A stretch of DNA of 11,161 nucleotides from the NCBI GenBank assembly GCA_937942105.1, contig CALDFS010000182.1, forward strand, positions 1-11,161, read 5' to 3'. Below the pieces are notes generated by a model. The model did not search any database. It saw only the letters and a list, made by a program, of their open reading frames with translations, and had not been told where the DNA came from. The stretch is from an uncultured Ruminococcus sp. (GTDB lineage: Bacteria > Bacillota > Clostridia > Oscillospirales > Ruminococcaceae). The position numbers and the translations under genes are program-made. Below, in pieces: positions 1 through 7,169 of the stretch (within the stretch, counting starts at the first letter, position 1; each line of letters opens with the position of its first letter).

Positions 1-846
1 CAGACCCGCCAGCGCGCAAGCGACCTTTTCAAGCTTCTTGTAAGCCTTTCCGAAAGGATTGCAAGGCGAGTGTCCGCCCAGAAAATCGAGCTTGAAGAAT
101 GCAAAAGCCGCGACGAGCTGCGCTTAAAGGGCGACCTTATAATGTCAAACCTATACCGGCTGGAAAAGGGAATGACGGCCGAGATGTCCGATTTGTCCTT
201 ATTGAAGCCGATGGAAATAGAGCTTGATTCCCGCCTTACCCCCACCCAGAACGCCCAGAAGTACTACAGCGAATACCGCAAGCAGGATACCGCCGAAAAA
301 AAGCTCCGCGAGCTGATAGAATTGGGTGAGCAGGAGGCAAAGTATATAGATTCTGTGTTTGATTCACTTTCGCGAGCATCCACCGAAAGCGAGCTTGCCC
401 AGATCAGGGACGAGCTTGCCGCCGAGGGGTACATTAAGCACGCAAAATCAAAGACAAAGCTGCCCAAGGCGCTTCCGCCGATAGAATATATGTCAACCGA
501 CGGCTACAGGATTCTGGTCGGACGAAACAACCGCCAGAACGATACGCTGACCCTTAAAACCGCTTCAAAGCAGGATTTGTGGCTGCACGTTCAGAATATA
601 ACCGGCTCACACGTTATTGTAGAGAGTTTCGGCGGGGAAATCCCGCGTCAGACTATTGAGGAAGCGGCTCTTATCGCCGCCTACAACTCCTCGGCAAGAG
701 GTTCCTCACTCGTCCCGGTGGACTATACCCTTGTTAAGTACGTCAAAAAGCCGGCAGGAGCAAAGCCGGGCATGGTGATATTCACAAACAACAAAACCCT
801 TTACGTAACCCCGGACGACGATACCGTCAATTCTTTGAAGAAATAG
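1..846 (+). CDS. rqcH: Rqc2 homolog RqcH (NFACT family), C-terminal part; 5' end outside window
   Basis: The reading frame is open from base 1, so only the last 281 residues of what is normally a protein of about 570-590 residues are present; the GTG at 70 is internal. In known RqcH, the protein binds stalled 50S subunits carrying peptidyl-tRNA and recruits tRNA-Ala to add C-terminal alanine tails that mark the nascent chain for degradation. Visible are the end of the NFACT-N/HhH part, with GDLI at fragment residues 44-47, then a charged, coiled-coil-like middle containing the family motif LTPTQNAQKYY. After it comes the NFACT-R (DUF814) domain from about residue 160, with GRNNRQND (nt 520-543), DLWLH (nt 574-588), GSHVI, VPVDYT, VKKPAGAKPGMV and LYVTP. 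These motifs make the family assignment secure. The residues of the N-terminal domain needed for tRNA recruitment cannot be checked here. Confidence 0.93.
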   Translation, partial: QTRQRASDLFKLLVSLSERIARRVSAQKIELEECKSRDELRLKGDLIMSNLYRLEKGMTAEMSDLSLLKPMEIELDSRLTPTQNAQKYYSEYRKQDTAEKKLRELIELGEQEAKYIDSVFDSLSRASTESELAQIRDELAAEGYIKHAKSKTKLPKALPPIEYMSTDGYRILVGRNNRQNDTLTLKTASKQDLWLHVQNITGSHVIVESFGGEIPRQTIEEAALIAAYNSSARGSSLVPVDYTLVKYVKKPAGAKPGMVIFTNNKTLYVTPDDDTVNSLKK

Positions 847-891
847 AACTACAGCCGCATCAATGCACTAAAGAAATAAGAGGTCAACAAC

Positions 892-1218
892 ATGAAAGAA
901 CGCTTCGACAACACCCTGCCATACATTATAGTAACAGTTGTTTTCTACTATTCACTGCCGCTAATCTGCTATGCGCTCAAATCCCCCTTTTATAACCTTA
1001 CGCCGGTGGTGGACGTCTGCGTTTCGATGGCTGTGGGCTTCTTCTTCGGAAAGCGCTTCGGCGGCGACTGGCTGATGGCGCTGGAGGCGGCAGTGGTATT
1101 CATTCCCTGCGTTTATATGTTCTTCAACCCGACTGCATGGATATATGTTTTAGTGATAGCGATATTCTCCGCCTTCGCGGTGTTTATCGGGGCGGTTTTC
1201 CGCAAGAGAGTGAGATAG
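892..1218 (+). CDS. small four-helix membrane protein, unknown function
   Basis: This 108-residue protein is almost entirely hydrophobic. Four membrane segments can be drawn at about residues 9-28, 36-54, 59-78 and 82-103, with a short basic tail (RKRVR) that by the positive-inside rule probably lies in the cytoplasm. The ATG at 892 is preceded by AAGAGG at 878-883, eight bases upstream, which supports the start. It lies 45 bp after rqcH and 6 bp before the acetyltransferase gene, so the three are probably co-transcribed; no promoter or terminator is visible between them. I do not recognise the family. The size and four-helix layout resemble GtcA-type flippases, but I do not see GtcA-like conserved residues, so I do not call it one. 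Function unknown. Confidence 0.75.
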   Translation: MKERFDNTLPYIIVTVVFYYSLPLICYALKSPFYNLTPVVDVCVSMAVGFFFGKRFGGDWLMALEAAVVFIPCVYMFFNPTAWIYVLVIAIFSAFAVFIGAVFRKRVR

Positions 1219-1224
1219 AATAAA

Positions 1225-1647
1225 GTGGAATACGAAATAAAGGAGATAATAACCGAGCAGGAGCTAAAGGACGTCCTTGAAGTATGTTACCGCATTCTCG
1301 GAAACGATGATTCCGAGCTTTACTGCTATGCGGCATGGGAACGCCGGCTTAAGGACGGCTTGCAGCCCTTGGTTTATGCCGTGAAGGACGGCAAAATCCT
1401 GTCCTGCGTGCTGGGCAGAGCCGAGAATAAGGAAAGCCTTGTGATCGGCTTCGTTGCTTGCGAGGAGGAATTCCGCAGTCAGGGAATCACAAAAGCCCTG
1501 ATGGGGTATTTTGAAAAGCGGGCAAGGGAATCAGGATATAAATACATAACCCTTGGCTCGAAGGCGGACGGTTTTTATGATAGCTGCGGCTATAAAGTGA
1601 TTTTTGAAATTAACGGTCAGAATATCTATCAGAAGCTTCTTGATTAA
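1225..1647 (+). CDS. GNAT-family N-acetyltransferase
   Basis: A 140-residue protein with the single GNAT fold, typically used to move an acetyl group from acetyl-CoA to an amine. The acetyl-CoA pyrophosphate loop is visible as EEFRSQGITKAL (residues 81-92, the R-x-Q-G-I-T form of motif A), placed after strand VIGFVACE. Near the C-terminus is the usual GFYDSCGYK segment (116-124), followed by a last strand. The substrate cannot be told from sequence. The start is GTG at 1225; GAGAT at 1212-1216 is a weak ribosome site 8 bases upstream, and it lies inside the end of the preceding gene, suggesting translational coupling. The gap to the membrane protein gene is only 6 bp. No convincing terminator follows the stop; the weak CTTGA/TCAAG inverted repeat after it has no U-run. 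Confidence 0.87.
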   Translation: MEYEIKEIITEQELKDVLEVCYRILGNDDSELYCYAAWERRLKDGLQPLVYAVKDGKILSCVLGRAENKESLVIGFVACEEEFRSQGITKALMGYFEKRARESGYKYITLGSKADGFYDSCGYKVIFEINGQNIYQKLLD

Positions 1648-1671
1648 TGCGCATAAGCTTCAAGATTCTAT

Positions 1672-1700
1672 TTGACATCCAATAAAAACAATAGTATAAT
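1672..1700 (+). promoter_or_regulatory. consensus sigma-A promoter for the PHP-GT2-YfhO operon
   Basis: TTGACA at 1672-1677 and TATAAT at 1695-1700, separated by exactly 17 bases, match the vegetative promoter consensus at all twelve positions. Transcription would start near 1707, giving a leader of about 70 bases before the ATG at 1777. It lies in the only gap between the acetyltransferase gene and the downstream three-gene run. Confidence 0.9.
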
Positions 1701-1712
1701 ATCATAGACCGA

Positions 1713-1736
1713 ACGGCGCAATACGGCGCCCGGCGG
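1713..1736 (+). repeat. GC-rich direct repeat and small hairpin in the operon leader
   Basis: ACGGCGC occurs at 1713-1719 and again at 1723-1729, one helical turn apart, followed by a looser copy CCGGCGG at 1730-1736. The same bases can form a 5-bp hairpin (GGCGC 1715-1719 with GCGCC 1726-1730, 6-base loop). It sits in the first transcribed bases after the consensus promoter, in otherwise AT-rich DNA, so it might be an operator or an mRNA 5' stabiliser. No role is established. Confidence 0.4.
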
Positions 1737-1776
1737 TATAATCATAACAAAATAATCCATACTAAGAAGGTTAATT

Positions 1777-2592
1777 ATGTCAGAAAATAAGCTGTATAAA
1801 TACGAAACCCACCTTCACACCTCCCAAGGCTCGCTGTGCTCCCCATGCTCGGGCGCACAGCAGGTGGACTGCTTAAAAGCCTGCGGCTACGATGGCTGCT
1901 TTGTTACCGACCATTTCTTTGGCGGCAATACCGCAGTTGACAGGCGGCTGCCGTGGGATATCAAAATCCATCTTTTCTGCCAAGGCTATGAGGATGCTAA
2001 AAGGCGCGGCGATGAGGTCGGCTTTAAGGTATTTTTCGGACTTGAATTCGGCTGGCACTCCACCGAGTTTTTGACCTATGGCATAGACAAGCAGTTTTTA
2101 CTTGATCATCCCGAGCTTGAAAACATCACTCTGCCAAAGTATGCCGAGCTTGTCCACGCAAACGGCGGCTTTATAGTTCACCCGCACCCCTTCCGCGAGG
2201 CTGGGTATATCGACACCATCCGCCTGTTCCCAAGGTGCGTTGACGGTGTGGAGGTTGAAAACGCTTCCCACACCAACCCCGATTTCAACCGGCGTGCAAG
2301 GGAATATGCCGCTTCATATGACCTGCCCATGACCGGCGGCTCGGACACTCACTATACCTGGGGCTTCCCCGGCGGCGGAATAGCGCTTGATAAGCCGCTT
2401 GAATCGCCGCAGGACTATCTTGAACGCCTCAGAGCAAACGATATAACCGAAATCCTTGTAAGAAGCGAAAAGTATATGAAGCCATGGCCACAGTATGATT
2501 TCTGGAAGGACGCTATACGCCCCGATATCACCCTGTTGGAGCCGGAGCTTTGCGAAAGAGCGCAAGCGTTTTACGCTTCGATAAAGGAATAA
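1777..2592 (+). CDS. PHP-domain metal-dependent phosphoesterase
   Basis: This 271-residue protein has the PHP (polymerase and histidinol phosphatase) fold, a metal-binding TIM-like barrel that usually hydrolyses phosphoesters. The metal ligands are spread as expected: HLHT (H12, H14), VTDH (D45, H46), GLEFGW (E90), HPHP (H135, H137) and GSDTHY (D190, H192). All are intact, so it is probably active. No signal peptide or membrane segment is seen, so it should be cytoplasmic. Known relatives include histidinol phosphatase, TrpH/YciV-like nucleases and CpsB/YwqE-type tyrosine phosphatases; the sequence does not single out one substrate. The start ATG at 1777 has AAGAAGG at 1764-1770, six bases upstream. 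It is the first gene behind a consensus promoter and lies 18 bp before the glycosyltransferase gene. Confidence 0.88.
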   Translation: MSENKLYKYETHLHTSQGSLCSPCSGAQQVDCLKACGYDGCFVTDHFFGGNTAVDRRLPWDIKIHLFCQGYEDAKRRGDEVGFKVFFGLEFGWHSTEFLTYGIDKQFLLDHPELENITLPKYAELVHANGGFIVHPHPFREAGYIDTIRLFPRCVDGVEVENASHTNPDFNRRAREYAASYDLPMTGGSDTHYTWGFPGGGIALDKPLESPQDYLERLRANDITEILVRSEKYMKPWPQYDFWKDAIRPDITLLEPELCERAQAFYASIKE

Positions 2593-2610
2593 CCCGAAAG
2601 GAAATTTTAA

Positions 2611-3513
2611 GTGCTTTCTGTAGTAATCCCATCCTATAATGAAGAGGATAATATACCCGCAGCGGCAAAGGAAATCATCGCTGTGCTGGAAAAAGAAAAT
2701 ATCGACTGCGAGCTTATTTTTGTTGACGACGGTTCCCGCGATGGCTCGTGGGATAAAATCATCACCTTAAACCGCCTTGATAAGCGGATACGCGGGGTTC
2801 GCTTTTCCCGCAATTTCGGCAAGGAGGGCGCTATTTTGGCGGGTCTTGAAGCCGCAAGGGGAGAGGCCGCCGTTGTTATGGACTGCGATTTGCAGCACCC
2901 GCCCGAGAAGATACCCGAGATGTATAGGCTGTGGCAGGGGGGCGCCGCGGTGGTAGAGGGCAGAAAATCCAGCCGCGGGGCGGAAAGCCTTGCCTATGGC
3001 GCGCTTTCTAAAGTATTTTACGGTCTGATTCAGGCAACATCAAAAATCGACATGCGCGACGCTTCGGATTTCAAGCTTGTTGACCGCAGGGTGATAGATT
3101 CTATCCTTGCCCTGCCCGAAAGAATAACCTTTTTCCGTGCCCTTTCGGGGTGGGTGGGCTTTAAATCAGCCACCGTTTATTACGATGTTGCCCAGCGCCG
3201 CACCGGCAAGCGCAGGTGGACGACCGGCAAGCTTATCGGCTACGCCATAAGAAACCTTACCTCGTTTACAGGCATCCCGCTTTATGTTTCCACCGCAATG
3301 GGGCTTATTGTGATACTTGCCTCGCTGGTGCTGCTTGTTTTAAGCATATGCGGAGTGAACCTTGGCAGCTTCAGCCCTGCGGCGATAGTTTTAATGCTTA
3401 TCGGCGGAGTTATTCTTGAATGTTTGGGAATGTCGAGCTATTATATTTCAAGAATATATGAAGAGGTTAAGCACCGCCCAAGATATATAGTAAGCCGAAC
3501 TACGGAAGACTGA
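2611..3513 (+). CDS. family 2 glycosyltransferase, polyprenyl-phosphate type (CsbB/GtrB/DPM1-like)
   Basis: A 300-residue enzyme expected to move a sugar from a nucleotide donor to undecaprenyl phosphate at the inner face of the membrane. The GT-A domain is clear: start SVVIPSYNEEDNI, donor-binding FVDDGS (D39, D40), RFSRNFGKEGAI (64-75), the metal-binding DCDLQHPPE (D91-x-D93), and the basic RRTGKRRW-TTGKL segment (196-207) that precedes the membrane part in DPM1-like proteins. Two helices follow at about 225-247 and 257-279, then the typical IYEEVKHRPRYIV tail. The start is GTG at 2611 with GAAAGGA at 2596-2602. YfhO follows after 29 bp. In Bacillus, CsbB (GT2) and YfhO together decorate lipoteichoic acid with GlcNAc; the sugar and acceptor here are not known. 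Confidence 0.9.
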   Translation: MLSVVIPSYNEEDNIPAAAKEIIAVLEKENIDCELIFVDDGSRDGSWDKIITLNRLDKRIRGVRFSRNFGKEGAILAGLEAARGEAAVVMDCDLQHPPEKIPEMYRLWQGGAAVVEGRKSSRGAESLAYGALSKVFYGLIQATSKIDMRDASDFKLVDRRVIDSILALPERITFFRALSGWVGFKSATVYYDVAQRRTGKRRWTTGKLIGYAIRNLTSFTGIPLYVSTAMGLIVILASLVLLVLSICGVNLGSFSPAAIVLMLIGGVILECLGMSSYYISRIYEEVKHRPRYIVSRTTED

Positions 3514-3542
3514 GGATATACGGAACAATACGGAGGATTTTC

Positions 3543-6368
3543 ATGACCCAAGACCCGACAAACCAACCGATTCAGAACGAAGCGGCGGAGGATATCGAAT
3601 CAATCGAGAGCATTAAGCCCAGGCGCCGCACGTTTACCGAGATTTTAGAGAATAACCCGGTCGGAAGATGGTGCTATCGCCATAGATACGGCTTACTAAT
3701 CTTCTTCCTTCCGGTTCTTATTATGTATTTAGTTTACTCCTGCTTCGGAGTTCACCCCTATGGCGACCTTTCAGTGCTTGTATTGGACCTTAACGGGCAG
3801 TACGTCTCATATTATGAGATGATGAAGGGCGCTGTATGGGGCGACCATTCGCTTATATACAGCTGGTCGAGGAATTTAAGCGGCGAAACCATGGGAATGT
3901 TTGGCTACTACCTTGCAAGCCCGTTTATGTGGATAGTTGTGCTGCTGCCAAGAACCATGATGTGCGGCGCGCTTGAAATAATGCAGCTTGCGAAAATAGG
4001 CTGCTGCGCCTTGGCGTTTGCCTATTATCTTGATAAATCCAAGCATGCCTCGAAGTACATGCAGGTTATATTCTCGGTCAGCTATGCGCTTATGACCTAT
4101 ATCGTAGTAGAGCTGATGAACCCCATGTGGATAGACGGCATGATATGGCTGCCGATTATCATTTTGGGAATAGAGCGCCTTGTTGATGAGGGCAGGATGC
4201 TTTTGCTGACTGTTTCTTTAAGCATAATGTTCTTCTCACACTTCTATATTGGCTATATGATTGGCTTTTTCTCGGCGCTTTACTTTGTTTATTACATCTT
4301 TTCACGCCCCGAGCATGCCATTGCCCCGCACTTTATAAAGAGCGGTCTTAAATTCACGGCATCCGCTATTATATCGGTGCTGTCGGCGGCAATTGTGCTG
4401 ATACCGGTTTACTGCTCGCTGAAGCTCGGCAAGCTCGATTTTTCCGACCCCGACTTTTCCCCAACGAATCAGTTTGACATATTCGACCTGCTGACAAAGC
4501 TTTTCCCCAACAGCTATGATACCGTCCGCCCGGAGGGGCTTCCGATGATAGCCTGCGGAACTATAGTTGTAATGCTTATTCCGCTCTACTTCCTGAATAC
4601 GAAAATCAAGGCAAAGGAAAAGGTATCCTACGGCGCGCTGATGTTTGCGGTGTTCGGAAGCATGTATCTTTCCACTGTGGATATAGCGTGGCACGGCTTC
4701 CAGGTTCCGAATTGGCTGCCCTACCGCTATTCCTTTACATTCTCGTTTTTGATGCTTGTTATCGCCTTCCGCGCGTTTGAAAATTTAGAGGGCGTAAGCT
4801 TCAAGGAAATAGGGCTTACGGCGTTCGGCTGGATAGCTGTTCTGGCTATACTCAACCAGCAGGAGCACCCCGAATTCTACCTTGCCGAAACGGTATGGTT
4901 CTCGGTTCTGTGCGTGGTGGTGTTTGCGTTTGCCATCTTCCTGTTCAAGAAATACAATAATACCGCCATGAAGATAGTAACGGCAGTGCTTATCTGCCTT
5001 GAAATTTTCGAGAATTCCATGTACCCCGTATGGGCAATAGACTGCGACGTTGTGTATTCAAAGTATTCATCATATCAGGATTACTTTATCGACGGCAGAA
5101 GGATAGTTGACGAGCTGGAGGAACGGGACGATACATTATACCGCATGGAAAAAACCTTCCACCGCACCGTTAACGACCCCATGGGAATGGGCTTCAAGGG
5201 AATATCGCATTCAAGCTCCACCATGAACACTCCGGTTCTGAAGATGCTTAAATCCCTCGGCTTCGGAATGCAGGGGCACTATACCAAATACACCGGTGCG
5301 ACACTGCTGACCGATTCACTGCTGGGAATAAAGTATATAATGTACAAGCCCGACAAGCCTACCGCCACGGTGGACGAGAAGGAAATCAACCGTCAGAATT
5401 ATCAGAATCAGCTGAAGCTTCCTTATGAGGGCTATTCAATGGTAATGTCAGAGAAGGATACCGGCTGTGAGATATCGGTATACGAAAATCCATATGCCCT
5501 GCCGATAGCCTACATGGCGGATAAGGATATATTAGAAACCAAGCTTGATTCCAAGGACCCCATAGCCAATCAGGAAAGGCTTTTGCAGGATATTCTGGGC
5601 GACAGAAGCATCAAGCTCTACAGCCGCCTTTACTCCTACTATACCGATACCGTAAACTGCACAACAGCCACCACCGGCGACCATATCATGTATACCACCA
5701 CCGTTCCGGATAAGGACAGCTACGTTGAATTCACCCTGAACTTCTCGGAGGATTCAAAAGCCGAAGACCCGCTTTACGCCTTCTTCCCGACGATATACCA
5801 GCGCCAGTGCAACATGTGGCTGAAGGCGGATTCATGGGATATAACCAACTATGCCTTTGTTGATTACTTCTTCACCGGCGAGCATTACAGCATACTCGAT
5901 TTGGGCACCTTTGACCCCACGGAAAAGCTGAAGCTCAGAATGACCCTTGCAAACGGCGAAGCCATATTCTCGGATGTTCTGTTCTATCAGCTCAACGTGG
6001 ATAAGCTTGCCGAGTGCGTGGATACCATCCGCAAGGGCGGCTGGAACATAACCGAGCACAGCGATACCCACCTTTTGGGAACCGTCACCGCAGAAGAGGA
6101 TGGCGTGCTGTTCACAACCATCCCCTATGAGCCGGGCTGGACGATAACTGTGGACGGCGAAAAGGTAACGCCTGTTAAGCTTGTTGATTCCCTTATAGGA
6201 ATAGAGCTTGGAGCGGGCGAGCATACAATAGAAATGCGCTTCTGGCCGAGCTACTTAACGCTTGCTATATTCGTATCGCTGTTCGGGCTTTCGCTTCTTG
6301 CAATTGTGTTCGTAATTGAATTCAAAAACGGCGTGATTTTCAAGAAAATCATAGGAAAAGCCAAATAG
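3543..6368 (+). CDS. YfhO-family multi-pass membrane protein (GT-C-like sugar transferase candidate)
   Basis: A 941-residue protein: a hydrophilic N-terminus of about 45 residues, some 13-14 membrane helices between residues 50 and 490, a large region of about 400 residues (about 495-900) expected outside the cell, and one last helix at about 905-926 with a basic cytoplasmic tail. Family marks are DLNGQYVSYYEMMK (82-95), MNPMWIDGMIWLP (192-204), PNWLPYRYSF (389-398) and the late PYEPGW-TITVDG segment (861-872). The first outside loop, with D82 and nearby acidic residues, is where GT-C enzymes usually keep the catalytic Asp; this is inference. Bacillus YfhO is thought to move a lipid-linked sugar onto lipoteichoic acid. 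The start is supported by GGAGG at 3532-3536. The adjacent GT2 would supply the lipid-linked sugar. The acceptor polymer here is unknown. Confidence 0.9.
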   Translation: MTQDPTNQPIQNEAAEDIESIESIKPRRRTFTEILENNPVGRWCYRHRYGLLIFFLPVLIMYLVYSCFGVHPYGDLSVLVLDLNGQYVSYYEMMKGAVWGDHSLIYSWSRNLSGETMGMFGYYLASPFMWIVVLLPRTMMCGALEIMQLAKIGCCALAFAYYLDKSKHASKYMQVIFSVSYALMTYIVVELMNPMWIDGMIWLPIIILGIERLVDEGRMLLLTVSLSIMFFSHFYIGYMIGFFSALYFVYYIFSRPEHAIAPHFIKSGLKFTASAIISVLSAAIVLIPVYCSLKLGKLDFSDPDFSPTNQFDIFDLLTKLFPNSYDTVRPEGLPMIACGTIVVMLIPLYFLNTKIKAKEKVSYGALMFAVFGSMYLSTVDIAWHGFQVPNWLPYRYSFTFSFLMLVIAFRAFENLEGVSFKEIGLTAFGWIAVLAILNQQEHPEFYLAETVWFSVLCVVVFAFAIFLFKKYNNTAMKIVTAVLICLEIFENSMYPVWAIDCDVVYSKYSSYQDYFIDGRRIVDELEERDDTLYRMEKTFHRTVNDPMGMGFKGISHSSSTMNTPVLKMLKSLGFGMQGHYTKYTGATLLTDSLLGIKYIMYKPDKPTATVDEKEINRQNYQNQLKLPYEGYSMVMSEKDTGCEISVYENPYALPIAYMADKDILETKLDSKDPIANQERLLQDILGDRSIKLYSRLYSYYTDTVNCTTATTGDHIMYTTTVPDKDSYVEFTLNFSEDSKAEDPLYAFFPTIYQRQCNMWLKADSWDITNYAFVDYFFTGEHYSILDLGTFDPTEKLKLRMTLANGEAIFSDVLFYQLNVDKLAECVDTIRKGGWNITEHSDTHLLGTVTAEEDGVLFTTIPYEPGWTITVDGEKVTPVKLVDSLIGIELGAGEHTIEMRFWPSYLTLAIFVSLFGLSLLAIVFVIEFKNGVIFKKIIGKAK

Positions 6369-6371
6369 TAC

Positions 6372-6400
6372 TTGATTTCAGGGCGAAAAAGGAGTAAAAT
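6372..6400 (+). promoter_or_regulatory. probable promoter of the pduL-like gene
   Basis: TTGATT at 6372-6377 and TAAAAT at 6395-6400 are separated by 17 bases, a fair match to the vegetative consensus (4/6 and 5/6). Transcription would begin near 6407, about 70 bases before the ATG at 6477. No terminator with a U-run closes the preceding operon, so read-through from yfhO may also feed this gene. Confidence 0.55.
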
Positions 6401-6415
6401 ATCTTTGATAAATCA

Positions 6416-6441
6416 GCTTTTGCGGCAAAGCCCCCAAAAGC
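6416..6441 (+). other. leader hairpin upstream of pduL-like gene
   Basis: GCTTTTG (6416-6422) and CAAAAGC (6435-6441) form a perfect 7-bp stem with a 12-base loop. An outer pair, GATTTCA (6374-6380) with TGAAATC (6443-6449), directly abuts its 3' side. There is no U-run, so it is not an intrinsic terminator; it may stabilise the message or mark the end of the yfhO transcript. Role unknown. Confidence 0.4.
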
Positions 6442-6476
6442 TTGAAATCCACTCAAAAAGGAAAGGACAGAACAAA

Positions 6477-7049
6477 ATGAAATTCATAGTTGAAACATCC
6501 GCACGCCATGTACATGTAACTCAGGAAACCTTAGAGGTTCTTTTCGGCAAGGGCGCAGCTCTTACCAAGAAGAAGGATCTTTCCCAGCCCGGTCAGTATG
6601 CCGCCGAGCAGAGGGTTACCGTTGTAGGTCCCAAGAAGGAGCTTCCCAATGTTTCCATATTAGGTCCGTGCAGAAAGGCGGATCAGGTTGAGCTTAGCGC
6701 TACCGACGCCCGCTCAATCGGCATCACCGCCCCGATAAGAGAATCGGGCGACCTTGCCGGCTCCGCTCCCTGCAAGCTGGTTGGTCCCTGCGGCGAGGTT
6801 GAGCTGAGCGAGGGCGTTATCATCGCAAAGCGCCATATCCACCTCACCCCCGAGGATGCGGCTTCCCTTGGCGTTAAGGACAAGGATGTTGTCTGGGTAA
6901 AGGTTGACACCGCCGAAAGAAAGGCAATTTTAGGCGACGTTGTATGCCGCGTAAGCGCAAGCTACGCCACCGCTATGCACATCGACACCGACGAGTCGAA
7001 CGCAATCGGCGCAGGCAGAGAGCTTATGGGCGAGATCGTTAACATCTGA
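6477..7049 (+). CDS. pduL: PduL-type phosphate acyltransferase (phosphotransacylase)
   Basis: A 190-residue enzyme expected to interconvert acyl-CoA and acyl phosphate (acetyl- or propanoyl-), linking CoA thioesters to ATP formation by an acyl kinase. The two-domain PduL pattern is intact: the zinc ligands RHVHV (H11, H13) and KRHIHLTPEDA (H120, H122), the PIRESGDL motif (86-93) with the conserved Arg, the repeated LGPC/VGPCG segments, and AMHIDTDESNA (167-176) with another His. The frame stays open upstream to a TTG at 6372, but that TTG is in a likely -35 box and the extra 35 residues are unlike PduL. The ATG at 6477 has AAAGGA at 6463-6468 and begins at the family's usual start. There is no N-terminal encapsulation peptide and no microcompartment gene nearby, so it is probably cytosolic and may serve as a general phosphotransacetylase in place of Pta. 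Confidence 0.92.
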   Translation: MKFIVETSARHVHVTQETLEVLFGKGAALTKKKDLSQPGQYAAEQRVTVVGPKKELPNVSILGPCRKADQVELSATDARSIGITAPIRESGDLAGSAPCKLVGPCGEVELSEGVIIAKRHIHLTPEDAASLGVKDKDVVWVKVDTAERKAILGDVVCRVSASYATAMHIDTDESNAIGAGRELMGEIVNI

Positions 7050-7066
7050 TAATATCAGTTACCAAG

Positions 7067-7098
7067 TACGGACGGCGAAGAACCGTCCGTATTTTTTT
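7067..7098 (+). terminator. intrinsic terminator after pduL-like gene
   Basis: A perfect 9-bp stem, TACGGACGG (7067-7075) with CCGTCCGTA (7083-7091), a 7-base loop and seven T residues (7092-7098) form a textbook intrinsic terminator 18 bases after the stop codon. It separates this transcript from the next promoter. Confidence 0.95.
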
Positions 7099-7109
7099 AC
7101 TTCAATTGA

Positions 7110-7138
7110 TTGACAGTTGGGGAAATAGCTGTTATAAT
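7110..7138 (+). promoter_or_regulatory. consensus sigma-A promoter of the lipoprotein gene
   Basis: TTGACA at 7110-7115 and TATAAT at 7133-7138 with a 17-base spacer match the consensus at every position. The start of transcription would be near 7145, only about 25 bases before the ATG at 7170. This rules out translation starts at the TTG at 7110 and the ATG at 7137, both of which lie inside the promoter. Confidence 0.9.
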
Positions 7139-7169
7139 GAAAAAAACAGATAAAAAGGCGGATGATGTC

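Noticed and set aside
892..1218. Four-helix protein as a GtcA flippase completing the GT2-YfhO system
   Set aside because: Size fits, but conserved GtcA residues are not seen and the gene belongs to the rqcH cluster, separated by a promoter from the GT2 operon.
1641..1671. Terminator after the acetyltransferase gene
   Set aside because: The CTTGA/TCAAG repeat is short, the loop is large, and there is no T-run.
1737..1742. Second TATAAT as a separate promoter
   Set aside because: The bases 17 upstream are CGGCGC, not a -35 box, and there is no TG extension.
4302..4694. 130-residue minus-strand open frames at 4302-4694 and 5832-6224
   Set aside because: Both are antisense shadows of the YfhO gene, with no family features.
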